Below are positions 24,857-35,494 of a DNA stretch of 64,000 bases, in pieces. This DNA comes from Stygiolobus azoricus. Lineage in GTDB: Archaea > Thermoproteota > Thermoprotei_A > Sulfolobales > Sulfolobaceae. Under the pieces are notes generated by a model. The model did not search any database. It was not told the origin of the DNA and worked only from the letters and a program-made list of their open reading frames with translations. The stretch's first letter is position 1. Every line of letters starts with the position of its first letter. The position numbers and the translations under genes were made by a program. The DNA is taken from the NCBI RefSeq assembly GCF_009729035.1, contig NZ_CP045483.1, forward strand, positions 496,001-560,000, in the 5' to 3' direction.

Positions 24857-25969
24857 GTGCTCATTATCAATGACGAGATAGAAGTAAGCGAGGATGAGAG
24901 AGTAATCCTTTTAGGTAAGAATGGTAGTGGAAAGACAACGCTCATAAAAAGGGCTCTGTGTCTTGGAGAACCAATTAAAGTGACTATTGACGGAGAAGAC
25001 TTCTGTAAAAAGAGAGATTACTCTTTGCTCTCTGCAGTCTTTCAGGAGCCCTCTACACAGATTCTCGGGCTCACTTGTGAAGATGAGTTAAAACTTCAGT
25101 CCTTATTTCATGACGTAGACTTTTCAATCCCGCAGAGGATCATGGGTGAGTATTTTAACGTTAACTTCTATAAGTTGTCAGACGGGTATAAGAAGAGGTT
25201 CGTCATCTCTACAGTCCTAGCTTCAAGACCTAAGCACATAATGTTGGACGAGCCCTTCGCCAACCTCGATAAGTACGCGATTCCCTTAGTTAAGGAAGTG
25301 ATCCCAAAAGGGAGCTTGATCACGGAGCATAGAGTAAAAGAGGTAAGGGACTGGGGTGACAGGTTTTATTTACTCACCAAGAAAGGGGTTAAGGAGATAA
25401 GTAGGGATAAACTTTACGATGAGAGGTTTCTGAAGGAGAACGGGTTGAGAGGCTTTAGTTTACAGCCGATCCAAACACGTTTAGGTAAAGTGATATTCGA
25501 ACAAGATTGGATTAAGGTAAGAGAAGGTGAGGTATTCTGTATAGTAGGTAGAAACGGGATAGGTAAGACTACAACGTTGAAGAGTCTTGTTGGGAAAATT
25601 TACGTAGTTTTTCAGAACCCAGACTTGCAGTTCTTTAACCCTACTGTGAGAGATGAAGTTAAAGACGAGAAAGTTCTGAAATTATTTAAACTGGACGAGA
25701 TTGCGGATAAGAGCCCTTTCCAGTTGAGTTACGGTCAGAAAATGAGGGTCCTAATTGCTTCGGCTTTCGCTTCCTCCTATAAGTTGATCGGTCTCGATGA
25801 GCCCAGCGTAGGTATGGATGGCGATGCGCTTATGAGTTTTTACGATATGATTAAGATGTTGAAGGAACAGGGAAGGGGTATAATAATAGCAACTCACGAC
25901 GAAGATCTTATATCAATATGTGATACTGTGGTAGATTTAGAGGAAAGGCGACGCTTAAAACAAACGTGA
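24857..25969 (+). CDS. Fused double ATPase of an ECF-type transporter
   Basis: A compact 370-residue protein with two ABC ATPase halves. Half 1: Walker [10 protein letters not shown] (20-28), FQEPS Q-loop, signature LSDGYKKR, Walker [13 protein letters not shown]. Half 2: Walker [16 protein letters not shown]-loop, signature LSYGQKMR, Walker [13 protein letters not shown] and H-loop ATHDED. The FQxPxxQ pattern is that of ECF vitamin/metal importers. It is short for a fused A-A' protein because both halves lack insertions. GTG start. Its end overlaps the convergent T-component gene by 62 bases, so both may share regulation by antisense overlap. Confidence 0.88.
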   Translation: MLIINDEIEVSEDERVILLGKNGSGKTTLIKRALCLGEPIKVTIDGEDFCKKRDYSLLSAVFQEPSTQILGLTCEDELKLQSLFHDVDFSIPQRIMGEYFNVNFYKLSDGYKKRFVISTVLASRPKHIMLDEPFANLDKYAIPLVKEVIPKGSLITEHRVKEVRDWGDRFYLLTKKGVKEISRDKLYDERFLKENGLRGFSLQPIQTRLGKVIFEQDWIKVREGEVFCIVGRNGIGKTTTLKSLVGKIYVVFQNPDLQFFNPTVRDEVKDEKVLKLFKLDEIADKSPFQLSYGQKMRVLIASAFASSYKLIGLDEPSVGMDGDALMSFYDMIKMLKEQGRGIIIATHDEDLISICDTVVDLEERRRLKQT

Positions 25970-26525
25970 TAACCCCTAATAAGATAAAGAGTAAATCTAA
26001 GGAAGTTGGTCTTAGGTTTAATCTCCCCCTATATTCACCGTAGAGTTTTATAGTATAGGCTACGTACAAGTCTTCAGCTACCTTTACCATTTGGACGACT
26101 AAGGGCAGAAGGAGCTTAGAAGGTTTGAGACCTATCTTTCTTGCTTTTGCATTAAACATTATCTGAGATACGATCTCATTAAAGAGAGGAAAATAAGCCA
26201 AACCTACTACTAACGGGACCCCTTTCTCTTTTAGTATATTGAGGACTGTGTGGTAGTCTACATATTCCGACATCAGAAAGTACAAGTTTAAGTAAGTGAG
26301 TGCCCTTACGGTGAATATGTATAAGTTGAGTTTATGAAATTCCGAGAGAAGGAGAAAGGAGAGAAGAGAGATCAAGACCTCGATCAAGACTACATTTCGC
26401 TTTCTAAAGAGCAAAGCCAGAGTTATTAATAACGGTAAAATGGAATTGGACAGAGAAGTGGAGAGGGCTATGGTTACCAAGAAGGTGAGTGAGTAAAAGA
26501 ATGACGCTTTTGTGATCTTTACCAA
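25908..26525 (-). CDS. ECF transporter T component (CbiQ/EcfT-like)
   Basis: A 205-residue membrane protein with about five to six helices and the cytoplasmic coupling segment [19 protein letters not shown], corresponding to the A-R-G/K type motifs of EcfT that contact the ATPases. A second basic coupling region (YGEYRGRL) precedes the last helix. It pairs logically with the convergent double ATPase. No S component is adjacent; the membrane protein at 8013-8570 is one candidate. Head-to-tail convergence of A and T genes is unusual, since they normally form one operon. Confidence 0.8.
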   Translation of the reverse strand: MVKITKASFFYSLTFLVTIALSTSLSNSILPLLITLALLFRKRNVVLIEVLISLLSFLLLSEFHKLNLYIFTVRALTYLNLYFLMSEYVDYHTVLNILKEKGVPLVVGLAYFPLFNEIVSQIMFNAKARKIGLKPSKLLLPLVVQMVKVAEDLYVAYTIKLYGEYRGRLNLRPTSLDLLFILLGVITFVLSVAFPLNLPQYHILI

Positions 26526-26545
26526 GTTAGATCACTCCTAAGGAG

Positions 26546-26636
<91 letters not shown>

Positions 26637-26776
26637 ACTGTGAGTTATTACTTATACTATCACTTATTAAAAATTTTCTCGTTAGCAATTACATGTGAAG
26701 TATACCTCGGCAGAGAACGTACTGTATACCTAATTTTATTCATGCTGTTATACTACGAGGTAAGGTAAAGATTTCG

Positions 26777-27379
26777 TTAGAGAATCGGTCTTCTTTTCAT
26801 TCCACTGTGACTATATCCTTCTCCCTTGAACCTCTCTTCTTCCCAAACGTTGCCTCTTTCATGATATCCTCTTTCCTCCCAGAAACCGTCCTGATATTCT
26901 GATGTAAAGTGAATAGCAGTTAACCATTTAGCGCTTTTCCACGCATAAAGGTGAGGTATAAAGGGACGTGTAGGAAATCCTGACTTTTTGTCTAAAGGTT
27001 TTCCGTTCATCTTTAAAGCTATTATTGCATCCTCTGACAAAGCGTCTTCAATTGGGACTACTGAAATGTATCCGTCTAATGAGTAGAACATTACCCATTT
27101 TGCAGTGCCTTTCACCTTAGCTAAGGATGCTATCGTTTTCATCTTTATCCCTTCCCATTTTACACCAGCTACACTCCACCCAGTAACACAGTGGAAGTCC
27201 CTTACGTATTCCGTATCTATCATCTTCAGAAGTTCCTTATAAGTGAACTCCAACTTATTCTCCATTTCTCCTAATATCTTTAGTCTGTAACTTTGTAAAT
27301 CAACTTCTGGGACTCCTAATGCAGCATAATATATGAATTTTTTAACGTATCTCTGACCAGGTGGAATTTGTTCTTGCAT
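26777..27379 (-). CDS. Sulfite-oxidase-family molybdopterin oxidoreductase
   Basis: A 200-residue protein with the molybdopterin-binding fold of sulfite oxidase/YedY enzymes. The conserved cysteine ligand of molybdenum is in [19 protein letters not shown] (about residue 64). The late motifs [15 protein letters not shown] and [19 protein letters not shown] match the family. There is no Tat signal or dimerisation domain, so it is a minimal cytoplasmic form. Substrate unknown. It stands between a tRNA and the glycogen genes. Confidence 0.88.
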   Translation of the reverse strand: MQEQIPPGQRYVKKFIYYAALGVPEVDLQSYRLKILGEMENKLEFTYKELLKMIDTEYVRDFHCVTGWSVAGVKWEGIKMKTIASLAKVKGTAKWVMFYSLDGYISVVPIEDALSEDAIIALKMNGKPLDKKSGFPTRPFIPHLYAWKSAKWLTAIHFTSEYQDGFWEERGYHERGNVWEEERFKGEGYSHSGMKRRPIL

Positions 27380-27415
27380 TAGTAAAAATAATGAGAGTGA
27401 CTTAATAAAGTGGTG

Positions 27416-29125
27416 TTAAAATGATGCTAATACTCTGTATTTAGCCATTGTCTGGGCTTTGGAATAACAATTAAGAAGTTGCTTCACCGAGGTAGACCAC
27501 CTGAAGTTCTCCTCCACCCTTCTTATACTATTCTCTCTGACCTTATCCCAAAAGTCAACACTTTCTGGTTTGAATATTAAGTTAGGGTTGTTAAGTATAC
27601 TCGTATCTTTCTTCTCGGTAGCTATTGATAGCAGGAGAGACGTAGTGAGGGCTCTACCTAGCTCCCATATGTTTTCTGGCTCTACTAAAAACCCGGTTCC
27701 GTTTTCACTGTCTCCCCTTATGTCTACTACGGTCTCTCTCAGCCCTCCTACAGCATATGCTACAACCGGTACTCCTAAAGCCATGGCTTCCACGGAGACT
27801 AAACCGAATGGCTCCCATCTAGACGGTATCGCAAAGACAGATGCTGCATAGTAGAACAGTTTATAAATATCCTTGGGTAAGGATGAAGACATTATAATCC
27901 TAATATTTCCTCCCATTTCAGAAGCTTTATTAATTACGTCTTGAAGTAACCCATAATCTCCTGAAGGCAGTCCCGATATGATCAGTTTAGCGTTGGGAAT
28001 TACATTAAGCGTCTCCCTGAATGCTCTTATCAATAAATCTACTCCCTTCTGGTAAACCATCCTTCCCGCAAAGAGAACTAAAGGTCCGTCATCGAGTCTG
28101 GCATAAGTCCAATCGTCTTTGATCCCTATCCTGAAGCGATTATTCCAAAGCATATTCCCCGTTAAGTAATCCTCAGGTATAATCCTCAATCTTTCCAGTT
28201 CCTCATAAAGTCTCCTCCTTACGATATTTCTATCTGTAGTGTTGAACCTAGCTTTAGCGTATTCTATCACCTCACTTATGTTCCAGTCGGTACCGTTGTA
28301 TGTTACACAGCTCTTATTCTCTATCCAATTACCTATGAAGTTATAAACGTCGTAAGTTAGGTAACTCTTACTTACGGTTGCTATCATATCCGCTTCATAG
28401 GCTCCGAACTTTTCTATGAAACCCGAGGACAAGTCGTCCCACACTTGTCTCGTAGTGTATAGTTCGTGTTTTATTACTTTCCATATGTAATGCGGGCAAT
28501 TCACCAGACCTGACCAGTCCTCTGAGGCGTAATGCCAAGGGAATCCTACCTTGTTAATTAGATGAATTGTATATACCAAAGGTACTATAATTCTCCTAGT
28601 TTCAAATACTTGTTTTGCCCCTACACCTGCTAAAACTGAGTGCCAATCATGGACGTGAATAATTGACGGGACGTTTGAGGGTATAGAGAACTCCGAATAT
28701 TTCATTACACCTCTTGCTAATAAAGAAGCCTTCTCGGTAATGTTTGCGTAAATGCTCCAATTGTCCATTAAGACCCCGGTATTGTAGTCTAGTCCCTTTA
28801 CTAGGATCACGTTAAACCCGTCAAGTTTTCCTTCTTCAAATCCCAACTTATAGTGATATCTATTTCCGTCAAGTCCAACTCTGTCTCCTTCTGCGACTAA
28901 AGGTAACTCCCTGAGAGAAAGAAACTCCCTAAATTTAGGGTCTAAATGCCTCCCGTGACTGGGCATCAACACCGTTACTTTGTAACCCTTCTCTGCCAAG
29001 ATCTTGCTTAGGTTATAAACTACTGGACCAAGACCTCCTAAACTAGCCACCTTTGTGAGTTCGGCAGAAATCATCCAAATGCTCTTGATTTCGTCGGGCA
29101 TCCAAAGCGATTCATATCTTCTCAT
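27416..29125 (-). CDS. glgA: Glycogen synthase, GT5 family
   Basis: A 569-residue starch/glycogen synthase that extends alpha-1,4-glucan from a nucleotide-glucose. The N-terminal domain has the sugar-nucleotide loop KVASLGGLGPVV and the IHVHDWHSVLAG region. The C-terminal GT-B domain has LVLFAGRMVYQKGVD and the acceptor/catalytic Ex7E motif in SRWEPFGLVSVEAMALG. Its ATG overlaps the GH57 stop (ATGA, 4 bases), so the two are cotranslated. The cluster order resembles the S. solfataricus glycogen locus as I remember it. Confidence 0.92.
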   Translation of the reverse strand: MRRYESLWMPDEIKSIWMISAELTKVASLGGLGPVVYNLSKILAEKGYKVTVLMPSHGRHLDPKFREFLSLRELPLVAEGDRVGLDGNRYHYKLGFEEGKLDGFNVILVKGLDYNTGVLMDNWSIYANITEKASLLARGVMKYSEFSIPSNVPSIIHVHDWHSVLAGVGAKQVFETRRIIVPLVYTIHLINKVGFPWHYASEDWSGLVNCPHYIWKVIKHELYTTRQVWDDLSSGFIEKFGAYEADMIATVSKSYLTYDVYNFIGNWIENKSCVTYNGTDWNISEVIEYAKARFNTTDRNIVRRRLYEELERLRIIPEDYLTGNMLWNNRFRIGIKDDWTYARLDDGPLVLFAGRMVYQKGVDLLIRAFRETLNVIPNAKLIISGLPSGDYGLLQDVINKASEMGGNIRIIMSSSLPKDIYKLFYYAASVFAIPSRWEPFGLVSVEAMALGVPVVAYAVGGLRETVVDIRGDSENGTGFLVEPENIWELGRALTTSLLLSIATEKKDTSILNNPNLIFKPESVDFWDKVRENSIRRVEENFRWSTSVKQLLNCYSKAQTMAKYRVLASF

Positions 29126-30453
29126 TTAGACCACTCCTGGACATACTTCTCAAATTCCTTGTATTCGGGGTGGTTTTTTAATACCTCGTAAAATTGCTTC
29201 AAAGTCCACACTTCTTTTCCCCTTTGCCCATTTACGTTAAATATGAAAGGTTCATTATTTATTCCTAGTTTATTCCTCATTTCTTCTTGGAATAATGTTA
29301 TGGCGTAAAACTCGTTAATGAATGCATCAATAGGTGAATTGAAAGAACTAAAATAGGAGTGAACCTCTGCGGGCCCACCACTGCCTAAGAACATATAGTA
29401 ATAATGATCACTAGTAGTGAAGTACCTCCATGCCTTCATATAATCACCGCCTAACTCTTTAGCTAACATTTCCGTCCTCCTCACCATCTCATCATACGCC
29501 CATTGCATAATATTTCCTAACCAACTAGTCTCGTCTTTGTTTACGTCTGCCCAAGATACAGTTTGGTCTAATGGAATTTCGTCGTACACGTTTTGATAGA
29601 CTTCCCGCGGTAAAACCATCTTAACGCCAGCTCTCTTCAGCTCTCTGGGTAACCAGCGTAGGAAGTCTAGGATTCCGCTTTCTGGCCAGTGATGCTCACC
29701 GAACGTCTCATAGTCTACAAAGATCATCCCCGTGTCTCCCTCAGACCAGCTTACCCAGTCTGCAAATTTCTTAGCTGTTAAGGGATACTGATCCCAGTTT
29801 CTGTTTGAAAATCTAAAGGCAATATCATCACTTAGTCTGTAGTTCCTCAGAAATAGGGATAGGTTCGTTCCCTTAACCCTATAAACGTGGTTCGGACTTC
29901 TCCCTTTCAACAAACTTTCCTTTCCTTCCGTGACTATTGCCTTGAAACCCATCTTCTCCACTTCTTTCGCTATCCTGAAGTTAGTGATCAACTCCGTATT
30001 CTCGAAAGTCACCGGTTTTTGATCAAAGAGTTCTTTTATTAACTCTATGTGCTTTTTCACTTGTTCTCTCCATTCGTCCAAATCTGCCCACAATGACGTG
30101 ACCGAGTGGTAATAAGTTTGTGAGAGGAACTCGACTTTTCTGGTATAAGAGAGTTGTTGTAGGAGTTCTATTACTTCTCTCCCCCACTTTTCCGCCTGCT
30201 CCACAAAAGTGCCAGAGATAGAGTAAAAGAACTTTACGTCATATCCTTCATTTTCACCTCTTTCAATTTCCTCAAGGATTATCTTGGTTGCTGGTATGTA
30301 ACATTTCCTCTTTACCCTCTCAAAGACCTCCTTATTAAGGGAGTCGTCAAAGTACTTCGATAAAACGCCACTTCTGTACATTGGATTCCAAAGAAAGTCC
30401 TTTCTTATTCTGAAAGGTTGGTGTACTTCAAAACCTATACTGACGTGCCTCAT
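29122..30453 (-). CDS. GH57 glycoside hydrolase (alpha-amylase/branching type)
   Basis: A 443-residue family 57 glycosidase working with glycogen synthase on alpha-glucans. The region I motif HQP occurs early (FEVHQPFRIR), and the region around MIFVDYETFGEHHWPESG carries catalytic-region residues of GH57. The frame could start at 30504, but that would overlap the divergent gene; the ATG at 30453 (MRHVSIGFEVHQP) fits the family start and promoter. Whether it hydrolyses or branches glucan cannot be told. Confidence 0.88.
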   Translation of the reverse strand: MRHVSIGFEVHQPFRIRKDFLWNPMYRSGVLSKYFDDSLNKEVFERVKRKCYIPATKIILEEIERGENEGYDVKFFYSISGTFVEQAEKWGREVIELLQQLSYTRKVEFLSQTYYHSVTSLWADLDEWREQVKKHIELIKELFDQKPVTFENTELITNFRIAKEVEKMGFKAIVTEGKESLLKGRSPNHVYRVKGTNLSLFLRNYRLSDDIAFRFSNRNWDQYPLTAKKFADWVSWSEGDTGMIFVDYETFGEHHWPESGILDFLRWLPRELKRAGVKMVLPREVYQNVYDEIPLDQTVSWADVNKDETSWLGNIMQWAYDEMVRRTEMLAKELGGDYMKAWRYFTTSDHYYYMFLGSGGPAEVHSYFSSFNSPIDAFINEFYAITLFQEEMRNKLGINNEPFIFNVNGQRGKEVWTLKQFYEVLKNHPEYKEFEKYVQEWSK

Positions 30454-30462
30454 GTATATATA

Positions 30463-30487
30463 TGTTTTATAAATCATTGTATAAAAA
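30463..30487. promoter_or_regulatory. Overlapping divergent promoters of the glycogen genes
   Basis: In the 44-bp gap, a plus-strand TATA (GTTTTATAAAT, centre about 30469) lies 29 nt before the ATG at 30498. A minus-strand TATA (TTTTTATAC, centre about 30483) lies 30 nt before the ATG at 30453. The two promoters thus cross each other, so binding at one may exclude the other. Confidence 0.55.
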
Positions 30488-30497
30488 TTATTAAGTA

Positions 30498-31754
30498 ATG
30501 ACAATCCACATAGAAGATGTAAAGGTAATAATCCCGATAGGAGGAGAAGCGACTAGACTTAGACCTTTGACAGTAGAGACATCAAAAGCCGCCGTTAGGC
30601 TTCTGAACAGACCTTTAATTGAGTACACTTTATTGGAACTAGCTCGACAAGGGATAAAGGAGATAATTTTCGGTGTTAGGGGATATGTAAACTATCGTTC
30701 CTTGTTCGACTTATATAAGGAAGGAATTGGTTTTTCAGCTAGGTATCACATCAAACCTAGAGTCCACTTCAAGTACCAGCCAAGGGTTGATAGTATAGGA
30801 AATGCAGATTCAGTGAGGATAAACCTCGAATACTATGATATTCAAGAGACCTTTTTAGTGGTTCAAGGGGATAACTTATTCAAACTTGACGTTAAAAAGG
30901 TTCTCGAGTTCCATGAGAACAAAAACGCGTTCATGACCATTGTGTTAAAGCCTGTTGAAAACGTGGAGGAGTTCGGAGTTGCTGAACTTGAAAGCGACAA
31001 TAGAATTAAGAGGTTCGTTGAGAAACCTAAAAAAGAAGAAGCACCAAGTAATTTGGCAAATACTGGCTTATACATCATTAGTCCTGAAATAAGGAAGGTC
31101 TTCAAGAGCGAGGAAGTTCAGGAAATGTATAAGATGGGAAAAATGGACTTTGGTAAGGACATAATACCGTACTTGATAAAGAAGGGATATCCCGTTTATG
31201 GGTATATCACTAATGATTTATGGTTCGATGTAGGTACTCCCGGAAGGTATTTGGACGCGATGCTGACCTTGCTGAAGACACTCGATGCTAAAGACATGCA
31301 CGGAATTAGAATTGAACCCAATAGAAGGATCTTTGTTCAAGGTACGAGTCCAGACTCGAGGAAGAGAAGACTAGCTATTAAGAGGATGTATAAGAAGGGA
31401 GAGCTGAAGCTAGAAGGTAACATACTTATAGGGAGACATTGTCAGATAGGTAAATATACATATATAGAGGAGTCAAGCATTGATAACTTTACGATCATAG
31501 GAGAAGGAGTGAAAATAGTAAAAAGCTCAGTGATGGACAGATGCTATATCGGAGATTATGCTATAATTGAGAACTCAATTATAGCAAGACATGTAGAGAT
31601 AAGGTCGTCCAAATCGAGACCTACAAGAATTATAAACAGTGTAATTGCAGAAGACGTAGTAATAGGAGAGGGAAGCGAAATTGTGAATTCTAAGATTTAT
31701 CCTCATAAGCTTATTAACGCCGAAAGTAAGTTATACGATACAGTGCTCACATGA
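30498..31754 (+). CDS. Sugar-phosphate nucleotidyltransferase with beta-helix domain
   Basis: A 418-residue NDP-sugar pyrophosphorylase that makes an activated sugar, probably the glucose donor for the divergent glycogen synthase. The nucleotide site is [11 protein letters not shown] (a GxGTRLRP variant), followed by the [13 protein letters not shown] lysine region and LVVQGDN. Mid-domain [18 protein letters not shown] and [13 protein letters not shown] are typical. The C-terminal third is a left-handed beta-helix of hexapeptide repeats. Annotated relatives are often called mannose-1-phosphate guanylyltransferase; context favours glucose. It overlaps the next gene by 4 bases. Confidence 0.88.
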   Translation: MTIHIEDVKVIIPIGGEATRLRPLTVETSKAAVRLLNRPLIEYTLLELARQGIKEIIFGVRGYVNYRSLFDLYKEGIGFSARYHIKPRVHFKYQPRVDSIGNADSVRINLEYYDIQETFLVVQGDNLFKLDVKKVLEFHENKNAFMTIVLKPVENVEEFGVAELESDNRIKRFVEKPKKEEAPSNLANTGLYIISPEIRKVFKSEEVQEMYKMGKMDFGKDIIPYLIKKGYPVYGYITNDLWFDVGTPGRYLDAMLTLLKTLDAKDMHGIRIEPNRRIFVQGTSPDSRKRRLAIKRMYKKGELKLEGNILIGRHCQIGKYTYIEESSIDNFTIIGEGVKIVKSSVMDRCYIGDYAIIENSIIARHVEIRSSKSRPTRIINSVIAEDVVIGEGSEIVNSKIYPHKLINAESKLYDTVLT

Positions 31755-33601
31755 GGGCTCTTAGCATAGGCAACGGCAAGATACTGGTTAACTTAGATGA
31801 GTTCGGTAGGATCATCGACCTTTACTACCCTTATATAGGGATGGAAAATCACACTAATGGTAAACCCGTAAGGCAGTATATATTTACAGATAGACTATAC
31901 CAAGATATTGAATGGAAAACGAGCCTTTCTTATCTTGACAACACGAACATAGGTGAGGTTAAAGCCGATATAGACAACAAGTTATCTCTCATCGCCTACG
32001 ATTTCGCTGACCTATACGAGCCTTTATTTTACCGGATTATTAAAGTATACAACAAGTCAACTGAACCAGTGAAGGCAAAACTGCTTTTTCTCTTTGATCT
32101 AGACCTTTACTCAAACCCTTACGGAGACACAGCATTCTATGATCCTGAGACAAATGCAATCATCCATTACAAGTCTAAGAGGTATATAGGAATAAAACTT
32201 CTGGGAATCATGAAAGACTTTAACGAGTTCACCGTAGGTAAAAATGACGTTTTTGAAGATGTAAATGACGGTAACCTGAAAGGAAAGACTATAGAAAACG
32301 GAAACGTTCAGTCAGCATTAGCCTTTTCCTTGTCGCTAAATCCTTTAGGTAGCGAAAAAGCTTACTTAACAATAGCTTTCGATAGGACATTACAAGGTTT
32401 AAGAAAACTTCTTAAGAGGGTTACATCGACGGAAATTGAGTCCTCATTCACAAACTCGTATATGTTCTGGAAAAACTGGTTCAATAAGTTTGAGATAAAA
32501 GAGATAGATGAAAAGCTCCGAGATTTATTCCAGATAAGTCTATTGGTAATAAAAAATCACATGGATCAGAACGGCTCAATCATAGCCTCTTCAGATTACA
32601 GCTTCGTGGGAGTCTATGGTGATTCCTACACATACTGCTGGCCTAGAGATAGTGCAATAGCTGCTCATGCACTGGACTTAGCTGGTTATGGGGATCTTGC
32701 TGTTAAACACTATGAGTTTATTTCAAAACTCATAAGTGAGGATGGATTCTTATTCCATAAATATAATCCAGACAGTACGCTAGCAAGTTCATGGCATCCT
32801 TGGTTGATGAATGGTAAGAGGATTTACCCGATTCAAGAAGATGAAACGGCTTTACAAGTTTGGGCTATCGCTAAACACTACGAATATTATAAGGATATAG
32901 ACGTGCTAGTCTCGATTTACAAAGATTTTGTTAAGCCCGCCGTAAGGTTCATGATGAGATATATTGAAGACGGTTTACCGAAGCCAAGTTTCGATTTATG
33001 GGAAGAGAGGTATGGAATTCACATCTACACAGTATCAACTGTATTCGGAGCACTTAAGTCTGCATCAAAGCTAGTAGCAGACATGGGAGATGAGGTGCTC
33101 TCAGGAGATATGATAACTATTGCCAGATATATGAAGGAAGAGGCTCTAAAAAGGATGGTTCATAACGACAGGTTTGTAAGACGTTTGGACGAATACGGGA
33201 ACAAGGATCTTACAGTAGATGCAAGCATGTATTCTCCTTTCTTCTTCGAGATGGTAGAGCCAGAACATGTGGTCATGAAAAACACAATAAAGATTATTGA
33301 AGACTTACTAACGGTTAACGGTGGGATCATAAGGTATGAGAATGACTACTACAGAAGGGAGAGGTCTCAGCCTAATCCGTGGATAATAACTACCTTATGG
33401 GTTGCAGAGTATTACGCTGAAATAGGGGATATCCAGAGGGCTATGAAGTACGTAAAATGGGTAATGGATAGAGCTTTACCAACCGGTTTGCTTCCAGAGC
33501 AAGTTTATCCAGATTCACTGCAGAGTTCGTCTGTAATGCCTCTAGTGTGGTCTCACTCTGAGTTTATCATTACCTTAGATAAACTAATAACTAATAAGTA
33601 G
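31751..33601 (+). CDS. Glucoamylase, GH15 family
   Basis: A 616-residue glucan 1,4-alpha-glucosidase releasing glucose from the non-reducing ends of glycogen. The N-terminal beta-sandwich (about 1-250) is followed by the catalytic alpha/alpha barrel with [37 protein letters not shown] and [23 protein letters not shown] near the end. Starts inside the stop of the nucleotidyltransferase gene, and is followed after 11 bases by the debranching enzyme. Confidence 0.92.
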   Translation: MRALSIGNGKILVNLDEFGRIIDLYYPYIGMENHTNGKPVRQYIFTDRLYQDIEWKTSLSYLDNTNIGEVKADIDNKLSLIAYDFADLYEPLFYRIIKVYNKSTEPVKAKLLFLFDLDLYSNPYGDTAFYDPETNAIIHYKSKRYIGIKLLGIMKDFNEFTVGKNDVFEDVNDGNLKGKTIENGNVQSALAFSLSLNPLGSEKAYLTIAFDRTLQGLRKLLKRVTSTEIESSFTNSYMFWKNWFNKFEIKEIDEKLRDLFQISLLVIKNHMDQNGSIIASSDYSFVGVYGDSYTYCWPRDSAIAAHALDLAGYGDLAVKHYEFISKLISEDGFLFHKYNPDSTLASSWHPWLMNGKRIYPIQEDETALQVWAIAKHYEYYKDIDVLVSIYKDFVKPAVRFMMRYIEDGLPKPSFDLWEERYGIHIYTVSTVFGALKSASKLVADMGDEVLSGDMITIARYMKEEALKRMVHNDRFVRRLDEYGNKDLTVDASMYSPFFFEMVEPEHVVMKNTIKIIEDLLTVNGGIIRYENDYYRRERSQPNPWIITTLWVAEYYAEIGDIQRAMKYVKWVMDRALPTGLLPEQVYPDSLQSSSVMPLVWSHSEFIITLDKLITNK

Positions 33602-33612
33602 TAAATTAAAGT

Positions 33613-35439
33613 GTGTTACCGCCGGAGGAATGCGAAAGGCGAGAATGGCTCTTATCCCTTAGAACTGGAGGATATTCCTCTTCAACCATTTGTGGTATAA
33701 ACTCAAGGACTTACCACGGGTATCTAGTAGTACCTTTGAACCAACCCCACAAAAGATATGTAATGTTGTCTAAATTCGAGGATTTTTTGATAACCGATGA
33801 GGGTGAATTTCCGCTAAGTACAAACCATTACGAAGGAACATATTACCCAGACGGATATAGGTACTTAAAGGAGTTCAAATGGGGCAGGAATTACGTAAGA
33901 TGGGTTTACGAGGTTAATAACGTTAGGTTAGAAAAGACTTTAATAGCTCATGAATTTGAAAATGCTATAACTGTAGAATACAAGGCGACCGATGGACGAG
34001 TTAAAATTTGTCCTCTAATTACCTATCGCAGTCACCATCTTGTAACACCTAAATCTATATTCTTTGATGTTTACTTTCAAGGACAAAAGGCTAGGGTAGT
34101 AAAAGACGACATTCCCTTCCTGAACTTCCTATTTGAAAACGGTATCAATGCAGAGATGACCGGATACTGGTACTATAACTTCTTTTACATCTTAGACTAT
34201 GAGAGAGGTTCAAACCACAAGGAAGATCTCTTCAACCCATTCTGCGTAACAAGTAAAGATAACACCTTAATAGTTCACGTATACTATGACAAGTCTGGTT
34301 ACGAAAAACTAAAGGAAAATCCCTATGACGTTCTAAAGCTCTTAGCAAGTGCCTCAACTGACTTTCTGGCCAAGGGGAAAGAAGGTTGGGCTATCATTGC
34401 AGGTTATCACTGGTTTGACGAGTGGGGTAGGGATACATTCATATCCATGGAGGGAATTTTACTCTTAAACGGATTGTATAAACTTGCTGAAGATATAACT
34501 GCACGGTATCTGAGCTACTCAGAGAGGGGGATGTTACCAAACCACATAACACCCGAAGGTGAACCTATTTACATGGGTGTTGATGTCAGCTTATGGGCGA
34601 TAAATGCAGTTTACAAAATTTACACCTTCAGTGGTGATAAGGAATTTATCAGGAGAATTTATCCTCAACTTCAGGAAATAGTTGAATGGTATTCTAAGGG
34701 AAACGGGATAGTTTACATTAAAGATAACTTACTATTTCATAAAGGAGCGCCGAGAACGTGGATGGATGCAAGTTATAACGGTAGGATAGTCACACCGAGA
34801 GAAGGTGCTGCAGTGGAAATAAACGCATTATGGTATAATGCGTTAATGGTGATGAACTTTTTTTCTAAACTTCTAGGAGATAAACAAGATTCTTATGTAG
34901 AAATGGCTGAAAAAGTTAGAAACGCCTTCAACGAGAAGTTTGTAGCAAGTTGGGGTCTTTACGATTATATTGACCAGTATATGATATCTGATAAGTCCAT
35001 AAGACCTAACCAACTTTTCGCATTATCATTACCCTTCAACGTTTTACCCCCAGAAATGGGCAAGGTAATGCTTGCTACGATTGAGAATGAACTTCTGAGA
35101 CCTTACGGGCTCAGCACACTTTCCATGAGAGATCCCAGATACAAGCCCATATATAGAGGAGATAGGGCTAGTAGGGATGAAGCTTATCATAACGGTCCTA
35201 TATGGCCTTGGTTGATAGGAGCTTATATAGACGCTAAATTAAAAGTCGAGAGTGATCTGATAAAGGCAAAAATGCTTATCGACATCTTTAGACCCCTACT
35301 GGATGTCATTAAGGAGAATAACGGATATATTCCTGAGCTATTCGAGGATATACCTCCGTATCTAGCTGGTGGTTGTATAGCCCAAGCGTGGAGTGTAGCT
35401 GAAGTTTACAGAGGGTTTAACAAAGTGATTGGCATTTAG
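33613..35439 (+). CDS. Glycogen debranching enzyme, amylo-alpha-1,6-glucosidase type
   Basis: A 608-residue protein with an N-terminal debranching-type domain (RTYHGYLVVPLNQPHKRYVML) and a catalytic alpha/alpha toroid with GYHWFDEWGRDTFISMEG, WMDASYNGRIVTPREGAAVEI and CIAQAWSVAEVYR. It removes alpha-1,6 branches, completing a degradation set with the upstream glucoamylase. The start is GTG at 33613; another GTG at 33611 is out of frame. Confidence 0.9.
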   Translation: MLPPEECERREWLLSLRTGGYSSSTICGINSRTYHGYLVVPLNQPHKRYVMLSKFEDFLITDEGEFPLSTNHYEGTYYPDGYRYLKEFKWGRNYVRWVYEVNNVRLEKTLIAHEFENAITVEYKATDGRVKICPLITYRSHHLVTPKSIFFDVYFQGQKARVVKDDIPFLNFLFENGINAEMTGYWYYNFFYILDYERGSNHKEDLFNPFCVTSKDNTLIVHVYYDKSGYEKLKENPYDVLKLLASASTDFLAKGKEGWAIIAGYHWFDEWGRDTFISMEGILLLNGLYKLAEDITARYLSYSERGMLPNHITPEGEPIYMGVDVSLWAINAVYKIYTFSGDKEFIRRIYPQLQEIVEWYSKGNGIVYIKDNLLFHKGAPRTWMDASYNGRIVTPREGAAVEINALWYNALMVMNFFSKLLGDKQDSYVEMAEKVRNAFNEKFVASWGLYDYIDQYMISDKSIRPNQLFALSLPFNVLPPEMGKVMLATIENELLRPYGLSTLSMRDPRYKPIYRGDRASRDEAYHNGPIWPWLIGAYIDAKLKVESDLIKAKMLIDIFRPLLDVIKENNGYIPELFEDIPPYLAGGCIAQAWSVAEVYRGFNKVIGI

Positions 35440-35494
35440 GGTACCTTGCTGACTAAAGGTAAGAATTATAAACGGCAAGTTGGAATAGAAAACC

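Noticed and set aside
24826-24945. N-terminal extension of the FAH-family protein
   Set aside because: The extension runs antisense into the ATPase gene start, is Ser/Leu-rich and does not match the family; the ATG at 24825 with a TATA at the right distance is better.
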